Assembly (NCBI GenBank): GCA_021798635.1
Contig: JAJZGH010000023.1
Span: 1-28,288, forward strand
Direction: 5' to 3'
DNA: 28,288 nt
Source: Planctomycetota bacterium
GTDB taxonomy: Bacteria > Planctomycetota > Phycisphaerae > WQYP01
Part shown: positions 15,701 to 25,570 of the stretch, in pieces
Layout of the letters: each line of letters opens with the position of its first letter
Numbering within the stretch: the first letter of the stretch is position 1
Made by a program: the position numbers and the translations under genes
The notes under the pieces: model-generated
Seen by the model: the letters and a program-made list of their open reading frames with translations, nothing else
The model's database searches: none
Told to the model about the DNA's origin: nothing

Positions 15701-16043
15701 CATGCAAGGTGCCTGCTAAGTTCCGGTTTTCCCGCCCCATACTCGCTATCAGATAATCAATTTCATCGCGGGTGGTTGCATTTTTTCCAGAGGGTATAAA
15801 TTCGTGCCGATCCGCAGAGACAACGGCCTGTTCATGAGATTGAATCAGAGCCATTAACTGGGCAATCGATTGGCTGTAGCGTGCCCACACGAGTTCCGCG
15901 TGCGCGGTACGTATTTGACTGATCTGTGATTCATACAATTGATAAAGGGGAATCGCAACCGCCAGCAGAAGCGCAAAGCCCACAATGGCGAATTTCGTTG
16001 GGTGTTTCAGCCGTTTCATAAAGGCTGTTAGTGGATCGCTCAT
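12702..16043 (-). CDS. Membrane GAF-PAS-GGDEF-EAL cyclic-di-GMP enzyme
   Basis: Dual-domain enzyme predicted to make and degrade cyclic di-GMP. Numbered from ATG at 16043 (1113 aa): membrane helix about 17-37, a ~275-residue extracytoplasmic helical sensor region, second helix about 315-339, GAF about 375-525, PAS about 545-660, GGDEF about 665-830, EAL about 837-1090. The cyclase motif GGDEF (746-750) is intact, with an inhibitory site RAED exactly five residues before it. The phosphodiesterase shows EALIRW, DDFGTGYSSL and AEGVET, all intact, so either activity could dominate. A TTG at 16082 would add 13 residues; ATG is preferred. The sensed ligand is unknown. It is divergent from the efflux operon, sharing a 400-bp control region. 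Confidence 0.93.
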   Translation of the reverse strand: MSDPLTAFMKRLKHPTKFAIVGFALLLAVAIPLYQLYESQISQIRTAHAELVWARYSQSIAQLMALIQSHEQAVVSADRHEFIPSGKNATTRDEIDYLIASMGRENRNLAGTLHVSGLWNSIIKNWDSLKTADRSLPPRLLVPQYTRELSHIWNIALIASDYAQLRHDHDPRTLGVIEVVRTQIPDALADLGKLRIALLENPQTPAQAFAQSNDVRLLIARLGWGQIRSIRHSLRLPMQTRPDFLTLMDSRISQLPNLSQNLMSLSEKPGNLDLDTRTRLLFITDKIAENISGASTLAMHWLQTMFSARLSNLRFWLAVSLSITVAVAAIMAFLFFSMYRSLIGAILERSTAEGRVRQIRDLYDALSQTNRLVAHHCRQEELFSEVCQIVVRLGHFDLAAIVTIDSATNHLIPAASAGPAVNTYLKRIISTDDNSLPAGCQPLDNCITTRKPVIINRLDFLSPSREWEIQAVQAGLKSAAAFPLIRHGTVVGVLVIYCSAEERFDAQFTDLLTEISTGVSFAIEDRAREDFRKASDQALRDSEQRYHVVMEAAGDAIILSESDGRIIEANRRALDQLGYTREELLRMPATALFPKNQQSDILARYVKILVTGRTVDSNVTILRKDQRTFPADAVESRVDLQGRHLILSIFRDVSERKAAEERIHYLAFHDALTGLPNRTLLIDRIEQSIREAQRRDSLVGILFLDLDNFKTVNDTLGHDFGDELLQSAAMRIRSALRAEDTLARLGGDEFIVLITDPQSPEDVAVVSQKIIEAMTVPFVIAGHTFHITCSIGMSVFPRDGKDSGVLLRTADEALYEVKKEGRNRATFHTPEMHEAAVESIRLENDLREAIRLDQFVLHYQPVVNLQTGRIISAEALIRWLHPERGLISPLRFIPLAEEKGLIIILGEWVMRTACEQNRRWQLAGLPVVPIAVNLSGLQCREASLENTVRTILKETGVDPSLLELEITEGTLMQQTDALRDRMLEIKKLGIRFSLDDFGTGYSSLSYLTRFPIDTLKIDRSFIRDMMDDPKDLAVVDTIVDLADNLQLRTIAEGVETIEQVTLLKLLGCHAMQGYYFSPPVPADQFAQFLLTDRRLEDVQPAPRVQEATPAAVS

Positions 16044-16153
16044 GCCGTATTGAACCTCATTCCCTTCGGTATCCGAATCCAACAGATAATTCCGAACGTC
16101 GCCCGATTTACAGGCAAGAGTAACCCCAACCCGGCGAGGCCATCGACGGATTG

Positions 16154-16171
16154 TTCGCTGTCAACAGCGAA
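16154..16171. promoter_or_regulatory. Perfect palindrome upstream of the GGDEF-EAL gene
   Basis: TTCGCTGT-CA-ACAGCGAA has perfect 8-bp arms with a 2-bp centre. On the minus strand its middle spells TTGACA (16164-16159), a consensus -35, but no good -10 lies 16-18 bp downstream. It is about 110 bp before the ATG at 16043, so an operator for that gene is plausible. Confidence 0.45.
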
Positions 16172-16383
16172 TCGGCAACAGCAGCGAAAAAATGCCGTCA
16201 CCACTACCATTATCGGCAATATGGGTGGCAATCTGAATGATCGCCCTATAAAAAAATCCCGGTCCCATGCCCGACAACCGCCATAATATGTAAAAACAGG
16301 CGGAAAACGGCTCCATCCGTGATGAGATTTATTGTCTGTGTTGGCGTTGTGGAACCGGAAAAAGAAGCTGCGAAATAGTTATT

Positions 16384-16424
16384 TCAAATGACAATTTGAC
16401 CTTCTTCATTCGCGTGCTTATACT
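16384..16424 (+). promoter_or_regulatory. Efflux operon promoter with overlapping palindrome
   Basis: TTGACC (16396-16401, 5/6) and TATACT (16419-16424, 5/6) are 17 bp apart, a near-consensus sigma-70 promoter starting transcription near 16431. TCAAAT-GACA-ATTTGA (16384-16399), with perfect 6-bp arms, covers the 5' part of the -35 box, as a repressor operator would. No regulator gene is adjacent. Confidence 0.6.
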
Positions 16425-16437
16425 TCAGGCAATTGCT

Positions 16438-16457
16438 TCTCCGGAAAGTACCGGAGA
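16438..16457 (+). promoter_or_regulatory. Hairpin in the efflux operon leader
   Basis: TCTCCGG (16438-16444) and CCGGAGA (16451-16457) are perfect 7-bp arms around AAAGTA, beginning a few bases after the predicted transcription start. It may stabilise the 5' end of the mRNA or be a second operator. Confidence 0.5.
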
Positions 16458-16490
16458 TGGGGATGTTGGTCAGGGTGTTTCGCTAAGGGG

Positions 16491-18083
16491 ATGAAGCTGT
16501 TTCCCGCCCGATTTAAACTTTTAACGTCGCGTCGCATCGGTAGATTGAGTTCTTGGCGACTCGCACTGATTGCCTTGGGCGTGGCGGTTCCTGCGGGTTG
16601 CTCATTTGAGCCACCTCTGAAGGTGCCGCCCGCACCTCTGGTAAAGTCCTATACCGCCGGCTCTTCGCCGACAAAAATTGCGGCCATTTCAGGCGTCGGA
16701 GCTGCCGGTCAGGCCCAGGCTTTCGCGTACGGTGCGAAAGTGGAGTCCCGGTGGTGGAAACTCTATAATTCCCGCGCTATCGATAGGCTCGTGCATCGGG
16801 CCATTATCAATAGTCCGACTTTGACTGCGGCGGCGGCTACATTGCAGGAAGCCCATGAGAATCTGAAATCCGTTGAAGGGCTTTTTTATCCACAGTTGGG
16901 CCTGTCTACGACGGGGCAACGGCAGCGGCAAAGTGGTGCCGGCTTTGGCGGACCGACGCGCATTTATTCTTTGTATACCGGCGAACTGCAGGTCAGTTAC
17001 GATCCGGACATATTCGGCCTTAACCGCATTGTCATGCACTCCTACAAGGCGCAGGAAGATCAGCAACGATATGCCTTGCAGGAGGCGTATCTGACGTTGG
17101 AAGGCAACACGGTTACCACGGCCATTCAAGTTGCTTCGTTGGAAGCGCGCGTGAAAACCACGGAATCGCTGGTGCGCAATGAAGCTTATATTCTAAAAAT
17201 TGTCCGACAGCAGTACCACTTGGGGGCTGTAACCTATCTGGATGTAGTCAATCAGGAAAGCCAGGTGGCGGCCACTCAGGCGACGCTACCTCCTTTGGAA
17301 CAATCGCTTTCAGCGGCGCGCCACGCACTGGCCGTCTTGCTGGGACGGATTCCTTCGCAGGCGCGCATTCCCAGTTTAAATTTGAATCTGTTGAATCTGC
17401 CGGCTTCGCTGCCCGTATCAATGCCTTCCGCCCTGGTGCATCAGCGGCCGGATATTTTATCCGCCGAGGCCCAGTTGAGGGCCGGTGATGCGCAGGTAGG
17501 CGAAGCGGTGGCAAAAATGTATCCGTTGATCCAGATTACCGGAGATATTGGATTTGAAAATGGGAGAATCGCCAATTTCTTTGACGCCTCCAGCCTGATA
17601 TGGTCCGTGGCCGGCGGTTTGACCCAGACCATTTTTGACGGCGGCACCTTGCGGGCCAATAAGCGCGCTGCAGAGGCCGCACTTCAGGCTGTAATCGCGG
17701 ATTATCGGTACACCATTATTAATGATTTCTCGCAGGTGGCGGATGCCCTGCGCGCTGTCCAGCACGACGCCCAGACGTTGCGCTATGAGCAGCAGGCGTA
17801 TGTCGCGGCACGTCGCGCTTACCAGCTGGCCCGTTGGGAATATAAGGCCGGTTCGGTGGATTACACGACATTTTTAACGGCCCAGGTGCAGTATCAGCAG
17901 TCCAGCCTGGCGGTGGTAACCGCACAATCGCAACGCTATGCGGATACCGCCGCTTTGTTCGTGGCGATGGGCGGCGGCTGGTGGCCGAAACAATACAGAA
18001 CAGTTCACAGGCATTCGGTGGTTGAAGTTTCCAAAACCCCTATGACCCGGCCTGCCGCAACGCAGCCGACGGTTAAAAAGTAA
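16491..18083 (+). CDS. RND efflux outer-membrane lipoprotein (NodT/OprM type)
   Basis: Outer-membrane channel of a tripartite pump, TolC superfamily. A basic N-terminus and hydrophobic stretch end in VPAGC, giving a lipid-modified Cys at about residue 37, followed by the Pro-rich linker FEPPLKVPPAPL common in this group. Two outer-membrane efflux repeats follow (roughly 85-275 and 295-495), with YDPDIFGLNR in the first and HQRPDILSAEAQLRAGDAQVGEA in the second, then GALFVAMGGGWW-like ending. A ~35-residue Thr/Pro tail after GGGWWPK is extra. At 530 aa it is slightly long for the family. First gene of the operon, 20 bp before the fusion protein gene. Confidence 0.93.
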   Translation: MKLFPARFKLLTSRRIGRLSSWRLALIALGVAVPAGCSFEPPLKVPPAPLVKSYTAGSSPTKIAAISGVGAAGQAQAFAYGAKVESRWWKLYNSRAIDRLVHRAIINSPTLTAAAATLQEAHENLKSVEGLFYPQLGLSTTGQRQRQSGAGFGGPTRIYSLYTGELQVSYDPDIFGLNRIVMHSYKAQEDQQRYALQEAYLTLEGNTVTTAIQVASLEARVKTTESLVRNEAYILKIVRQQYHLGAVTYLDVVNQESQVAATQATLPPLEQSLSAARHALAVLLGRIPSQARIPSLNLNLLNLPASLPVSMPSALVHQRPDILSAEAQLRAGDAQVGEAVAKMYPLIQITGDIGFENGRIANFFDASSLIWSVAGGLTQTIFDGGTLRANKRAAEAALQAVIADYRYTIINDFSQVADALRAVQHDAQTLRYEQQAYVAARRAYQLARWEYKAGSVDYTTFLTAQVQYQQSSLAVVTAQSQRYADTAALFVAMGGGWWPKQYRTVHRHSVVEVSKTPMTRPAATQPTVKK

Positions 18084-18103
18084 AGCGGAGGTCCGCAACG
18101 ATT

Positions 18104-19204
18104 ATGGCAAAACGTATTATTATTTCTGTGATTGTGCTGGCTATTTTTCTGGCGGTAATCATCGGTTTGTTTGAATTCAAACTGATGGTGAACCGGAAAA
18201 TCGCGTACGCCATTGCCCACATGCCTATCCCGCCCGTAACGGTCTCAACCGGAGTTGTGAGGTCGCTGATCGTGCCGCAGGCCATCCATGTGGTAGGCAG
18301 CCTTACTGCTGTTCAAGGCGTACAAATCTCAGCGCAAATATCCGGAAATGTCACGGCCATCTATTTTCATTCCGGTCAAAAGATCCGCTCCGGCCAAAAG
18401 CTTGTTCAACTCGATAACACCACGCAGTTGGCGCAACTGAAAGCCGACTTGGCTGCCGAGTCACTGGCCAATACCAATCTGCTCCGGACCGAGAGTCTCA
18501 TCAAACACCGTGCTGCGGCACAGGCGACACTGGACGCCAATCAGGCCGCACTTTTACAAGCCAAGGCTCTGGAAGCGGGGGATCGTGCGACGCTTAGTAA
18601 GTTGGCCATTACAGCTCCATTTACCGGTTATCTGGGCTTACGCCAAGTGAGCTTGGGCCAATATGTCTCTCCAGGCTCGCCAATCGTGACGCTTAATACA
18701 TGGAATCCGTTGTATCTGGATTTCTCAGTTCCGCAGAACGACCTGGCTGAAGTGCACAGCGGACAGACTGTGAAGCTTAAGGTTGATGCTTACAGCAACC
18801 AGGTATTTACCGGCAAAGTTGAAGCGCTATCGTCACAAGTGGATATCGCTTCGAGAAACATTCAGATGCAGGCCGTCTTGGCTAATAAGCGACTGCTGCT
18901 GAAACCCGGTTTGTTTGGTCGCGTAAAATTGCTTACCGGCGTGAAAACGAAGTCGCTGGTGGTCAATGCCGATGCCATTACCTATAACACCTTCGGTGAC
19001 TATGTATACGTCATTAAGAAAACCGTCAAAGCCGGTAAAACAATATTGACCGTCGTGTCGGTGCTGGTGAAGACCGGCAATCCTATTGGCAACGACGTTG
19101 AAGTAACTTCCGGGCTAAAGGCCGGAGAAGTGGTTGTGACCGCCGGTCAGCTTAAACTGCGGCCCGGTGCGGTAGTCGTGATAAATAACACAATAAAACC
19201 ATAA
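18104..19204 (+). CDS. RND efflux membrane fusion protein (HlyD family)
   Basis: Periplasmic adaptor that joins the RND pump to the outer-membrane channel. A single N-terminal membrane segment (residues 5-23) anchors the 366-aa protein, in place of a lipobox. Lipoyl-like halves lie near 70-105 (QISAQISGNVTAIYFHSGQ) and 165-200 (ITAPFTGYLGLRQVSLGQY), flanking a short alpha-hairpin; the beta-barrel domain (LDFSVPQNDLAEVHSGQ) and membrane-proximal domain complete it. The APFTGYLGLR block is typical of the MexH/MdtA-like subgroup. The start is supported by GGAG upstream; the spacing to both neighbours is 18-20 bp, indicating one operon. Confidence 0.94.
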   Translation: MAKRIIISVIVLAIFLAVIIGLFEFKLMVNRKIAYAIAHMPIPPVTVSTGVVRSLIVPQAIHVVGSLTAVQGVQISAQISGNVTAIYFHSGQKIRSGQKLVQLDNTTQLAQLKADLAAESLANTNLLRTESLIKHRAAAQATLDANQAALLQAKALEAGDRATLSKLAITAPFTGYLGLRQVSLGQYVSPGSPIVTLNTWNPLYLDFSVPQNDLAEVHSGQTVKLKVDAYSNQVFTGKVEALSSQVDIASRNIQMQAVLANKRLLLKPGLFGRVKLLTGVKTKSLVVNADAITYNTFGDYVYVIKKTVKAGKTILTVVSVLVKTGNPIGNDVEVTSGLKAGEVVVTAGQLKLRPGAVVVINNTIKP

Positions 19205-19222
19205 GGCAAGGTTTGAATTTAA

Positions 19223-22200
19223 ATGAAGTTCACGGATCTATTTATCAAGCGTTGGGTTCTGGCCAGCGCTATTAATCTCATCATTCTGGTACTGGGGTTG
19301 CGCGCCTGGATGAGCATGACCACGCAGGAATACCCGACCGTTACCAGCACCATTGTCACAGTCAGTACTTCCTATCCGGGAGCTGACCCGTCACAAGTTC
19401 AGGCGTATATTACCTCGCGTCTGGAACAGGCGGTTGCGCAGGCTCCGAACATTGATTACATGACGACATCGAGTTCGGAAAGTACCTCGACGATTACCTG
19501 TAACATGGTCTTAAATTCCGATCCCAATGCGGCCGTGGCACAAATTCTGTCCAAAGTGCAACAGGTGACCAGTCAGTTACCGCCCGCCAGTCAGGCCCCG
19601 GTCATCAATGAAGAAGTCGGAGATGCTCGCGCCTTAATGTATCTGGCATTTGCCAGTAAAACCATGAGCCAGCAGCAGATTGATGATTATCTGCTGCGCG
19701 TGGTTCAACCGAAAATTCAATCGCTTCCGGGGGTCAGTCAGGCGCAGATTTTACCGGCCGGCACCGGCTCCAGCGGCAACAGTTTCGCGTTGCGCGTGTG
19801 GCTCAAGCCCGCCAAACTCGCGGCCCTCGGATTGACACCAGCGGATATTTCATCGGCATTGACCAGCAATAACTTTGTTTCCGCGATTGGCCGAATTCGT
19901 GGGAAAAATATTGCCCAGGTTATTACCGCCAATACTTCCATCAGCAATCTTTCTCAGTTTCGGAACCTCGTGGTTAAGTATGTCAACGCGGTTCCCATTC
20001 GTCTTAAAGATGTGGCCGATGTGCAGCTTGGGGCGCAGAATTATAATCAAAGCGTTTTCATGAGCGGGGTCCCGGCGACGTTTATCGGCGTGTTTCCATC
20101 CCCGTCCGCCAACAGCCTTACGCTCGGCCACGAAGTGCACGCCGCCTTGCGGCAGATTGAAGCCAATCTTCCCGCAGGGCTTCATGCCGCTGTTCCTTAT
20201 GATGGCACCGTTTATATTAAAGCGGCCATTTCGGAAGTTGAACATACGCTGCTGATTACCCTGGGCATTGTGGTACTGGTTATTTTTCTTTTCCTGGGAT
20301 CTGTCCGGTCTCTGTTGATTCCGGTTGTCGCCATTCCGTTATCCATTATCGGTGCCGGAATCCTGATGATCGCCTTCGGCTTTACCATCAATTTACTGAC
20401 CCTGCTTGCGATTATTCTGGCAATCGGTCTGGTGGTGGATGACGCGATTATTATCGTGGAAAATATCCATCGCCATGTGGATGAAGGGTTACCACCGATG
20501 CGCGCTGCCATGCTGGGCGCACGTGAACTTGCCGGCCCGATTCTTATTATGTCCACAAGCCTGGCTGCGGTTTTCGCACCCATTGGCTTTATGGGCGGCT
20601 TGACCGGAAGCCTGTTTACGGAATTTGCCTTTACTCTGGTTTTCACAGTGTTTATGTCGATGATTGTCGCCTTAACACTTTCTCCCATGCTTAGCAGCAG
20701 GGCACTTAAACCAACCGCGGAACATGGGCTGGTTCATTTCCTGGACACTGTGTTCATGGCATTGCGCCGGGGGTATGAAGGTTCCTTGCGGGCTATTCTG
20801 GCTTTTCGCTGGCTGCTATTAATTATGGCGCTGGTGCTGTTTGTAAGCATTCCGTTTATGCTCATGCAAACCCAAAGCGAATTAGCTCCCACCGAGGACC
20901 AGGGCATTTTGTTTTTCTCAGGAGTAGGCCCGCCAACCGCAACGCTGCATTACATGAGCGCCTATGCCACGCAGATTCGAAAAATCTGCCAGAGCTTTCC
21001 GGAAACGCAGCAAGTGTTCCAGATTAATGGCTTTTCACCCTTAACCCCGGGCTACAACGGCTTAATCGGCGGCATGTTGCTCAAACCGTGGTCGCAGCGG
21101 ACGGTCACGCAAATGCAGCTCACGCAGCCCTTGCAGCAGAAGCTCTCGCAAGTTGCCGGTTTGCAAACCACCGATTTCGCCTTACCTTCCATTCCGGGCG
21201 CACCGCTGGGCCTGCCGGTTCAATTTGTTATTACTTCCACCAAAGGATATGAGAGCCTGGATCACGCAGCGGGGAAAATCATTGCAACGGCCGAAAAAAG
21301 CGGAAAATTCCTGTTTGTTACCAAGGATTTAAGATATGACGCGCCCCAGGTTCAATTAATCATCAACCACAGCCTTGTGGCCGCTCTGGGGCTTAATAAC
21401 AGTGATCTTGCCGCCGACCTCCAGCCGCTGCTGGGAGGAAATTATGTCAACCGTTTTGATTTGCAGGGACACACCTATAAGGTCATTCCCCAGCTTGAGG
21501 ATAACTTGCGGGCTACAGCCTCCATGCTTAAACGCATTTATATCAAAACCGCCGGCGGCCAAATGGTTCCGCTTTCCACGGTGGTGACAATACACCATCG
21601 TGTTGAGCCGGAGTTTCTACCGCAGTTCCAACAACTTAATTCTGTAACCATCTCCGCGCTGCCGGCACCGGGTACCAGCATGGGCAGCGCTTTGTCCTAT
21701 TTGCATACGACAGTTCAATCGTTATTTCCCACGGGCTATGCCGTGCATTATGGCGGTGAGTCCCGGCAATTTGAGCAGCAGGGCAATGCAATCTACATCA
21801 CATTTATTCTTGCGATTATTCTTATTTTCCTGCTCATGGCAGCGCAATTTGAAAGTTTCCGCGATCCCTTGATTGTGCTGTTCACGGTTCCCATGTCGAT
21901 ATTTGGTGCCGCGCTATTCATGTTCCTCGGCGTAGCGAAATTAAATATCTATACAGAAGTCGGACTGATTACGCTTATTGGATTGATTACCAAGCAGGGC
22001 ATTTTAATTGTGGAATTCGCCAACAAGCTTCAGGAAAATGAGGGCATGTCCATCTATGATGCCGTCATTCACGCTTCAGCCGTGCGATTGCGACCCATCC
22101 TCATGACCACCGGAGCCATGGTGCTCGGTGTGGTGCCTCTGTTAGTGGCGTCGGGGGCCGGAGCCGTCAGCCGATTTGACATGGGCTTGATGATCGCGGC

Positions 22201-22324
22201 CGGACTGTCGATCGGGTGCCTGTTTTCGCTGTATGTTATTCCCGTGGCCTATACCTTTATCGCCAGCCGCAAGGAGAAAATAGAAGCCACCCCCGAAGAA
22301 GCGCACGGTGGGGCGGTATCTTAA
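19223..22324 (+). CDS. RND-family multidrug efflux transporter
   Basis: Proton-driven inner-membrane pump of the AcrB/MexI-like HAE1 family; exports drugs, solvents or signal molecules with the two upstream gene products. The 1033-aa length, the first membrane helix near residue 15, the large periplasmic loop, the second membrane bundle from about 340, and the repeat of this layout in the second half are all standard. The proton-relay aspartates are both present in GLVVDDAIIIVENIHRH (Asp406-Asp407), and the matching second-half helix reads LITKQGILIVEFANK. The short C-terminal tail is hydrophilic. Substrate cannot be read from sequence. Convergent with the S9 peptidase, 63 bp away. Confidence 0.96.
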   Translation: MKFTDLFIKRWVLASAINLIILVLGLRAWMSMTTQEYPTVTSTIVTVSTSYPGADPSQVQAYITSRLEQAVAQAPNIDYMTTSSSESTSTITCNMVLNSDPNAAVAQILSKVQQVTSQLPPASQAPVINEEVGDARALMYLAFASKTMSQQQIDDYLLRVVQPKIQSLPGVSQAQILPAGTGSSGNSFALRVWLKPAKLAALGLTPADISSALTSNNFVSAIGRIRGKNIAQVITANTSISNLSQFRNLVVKYVNAVPIRLKDVADVQLGAQNYNQSVFMSGVPATFIGVFPSPSANSLTLGHEVHAALRQIEANLPAGLHAAVPYDGTVYIKAAISEVEHTLLITLGIVVLVIFLFLGSVRSLLIPVVAIPLSIIGAGILMIAFGFTINLLTLLAIILAIGLVVDDAIIIVENIHRHVDEGLPPMRAAMLGARELAGPILIMSTSLAAVFAPIGFMGGLTGSLFTEFAFTLVFTVFMSMIVALTLSPMLSSRALKPTAEHGLVHFLDTVFMALRRGYEGSLRAILAFRWLLLIMALVLFVSIPFMLMQTQSELAPTEDQGILFFSGVGPPTATLHYMSAYATQIRKICQSFPETQQVFQINGFSPLTPGYNGLIGGMLLKPWSQRTVTQMQLTQPLQQKLSQVAGLQTTDFALPSIPGAPLGLPVQFVITSTKGYESLDHAAGKIIATAEKSGKFLFVTKDLRYDAPQVQLIINHSLVAALGLNNSDLAADLQPLLGGNYVNRFDLQGHTYKVIPQLEDNLRATASMLKRIYIKTAGGQMVPLSTVVTIHHRVEPEFLPQFQQLNSVTISALPAPGTSMGSALSYLHTTVQSLFPTGYAVHYGGESRQFEQQGNAIYITFILAIILIFLLMAAQFESFRDPLIVLFTVPMSIFGAALFMFLGVAKLNIYTEVGLITLIGLITKQGILIVEFANKLQENEGMSIYDAVIHASAVRLRPILMTTGAMVLGVVPLLVASGAGAVSRFDMGLMIAAGLSIGCLFSLYVIPVAYTFIASRKEKIEATPEEAHGGAVS

Positions 22325-22387
22325 CTATCCGTCGGTTCCCGCGACCATACCCGCGAACAAAAACGTCTCTACAGTAAAATGCTGGAA

Positions 22388-24895
<2,508 letters not shown>

Positions 24896-24914
24896 CAGCT
24901 GCGCTCCTGTTAGT

Positions 24915-24944
24915 TTGCCTCCGCAGCGTAGGCTGCGGTATAAA
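24915..24944 (+). promoter_or_regulatory. ogt promoter with palindrome filling the spacer
   Basis: TTGCCT (24915-24920, 4/6) and TATAAA (24939-24944, 5/6) are 18 bp apart. The spacer is exactly the perfect palindrome CCGCAGC-GTAG-GCTGCGG (24921-24938, 7-bp arms). A regulator binding there would face RNA polymerase directly and could also act on the divergent peptidase gene, whose ATG is 20 bp away from the -35. Confidence 0.5.
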
Positions 24945-24976
24945 CGTATAAGCGTAATCTAATGCGGAGTAAAAAT

Positions 24977-25570
24977 ATGTCCAATCACATCAGATTTGAT
25001 AGTTGCTATTACGCCCTTGTCGGAACCCCCGCAGGCACTTGTGGATTGCTGTGGCAGGAGGGCGTGGAAGCCACGCCGCAGTTGTTGCGCGTGTATCCGG
25101 CGTGTCCCAATTCCGCCATTTTGCTTAAAACACTCCAGAAAGAATATCCAACTGCTGAAGTATGTACCGGAGACATCCCACCCTGGATTCGCCGCGCACA
25201 GGAATTTCTTCAAGCGTATTATTCCGGCGATGCAAGTAATTCCGTGAGCACACAATTGGATTGGCCATGGCTGAAACAATTTCTCTTCTGGCAGGGACAG
25301 ACCGCTTTTTCACGCCGCGTGCTGGAGGCAACATTTCAGATTAAGCGCGGCACCACGATCAGCTATGGCGCTCTGGCCGGAAAAATTAAGCGCCCCGGCG
25401 CTGCACGTGCCGTCGGCGGAGCTTTGGCCCGCAACCCCTGGCCGGTGCTCATTCCCTGCCACCGCGTGATCGGTTCCAACGGCACCCTGACCGGCTTTTC
25501 CGGCTACGGAAAAATCGCCGCAAAAAAACGAATGCTCGCGCTTGAGCAAGCCGGACATTGGGTCGGCTAA
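24977..25570 (+). CDS. ogt: Methylated-DNA--protein-cysteine S-methyltransferase
   Basis: Suicide DNA-repair protein that moves the alkyl group from O6-alkylguanine to its own cysteine. The active-site block PVLIPCHRVIGSNG places the acceptor Cys at 161; TISYGALAG (DNA-binding Tyr) and GAARAVGGALARNPWP (helix-turn-helix and Arg finger) precede it in the expected order, and GFSGYGKIAAKKRMLALE closes the domain. The N-terminal ~90 residues form the family's variable domain; the AdaA-type zinc region is absent, so this is the Ogt/MGMT type rather than Ada. I chose ATG at 24977 because GGAG lies seven bases upstream; an ATG at 24962 in the same frame adds five residues but lacks such a site. The symbol ogt is by type. 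Confidence 0.92.
   Translation: MSNHIRFDSCYYALVGTPAGTCGLLWQEGVEATPQLLRVYPACPNSAILLKTLQKEYPTAEVCTGDIPPWIRRAQEFLQAYYSGDASNSVSTQLDWPWLKQFLFWQGQTAFSRRVLEATFQIKRGTTISYGALAGKIKRPGAARAVGGALARNPWPVLIPCHRVIGSNGTLTGFSGYGKIAAKKRMLALEQAGHWVG

Noticed and set aside
16040..16286. Short open frames on both strands in the divergent region before the efflux operon
   Set aside because: Compositionally odd, no ribosome binding site and no family features; better explained as regulatory DNA.
22331..22360. CGCG-containing hairpin between the RND gene and the S9 peptidase gene as a terminator
   Set aside because: The stem has a 2-nt bulge and no T-run follows on either strand.
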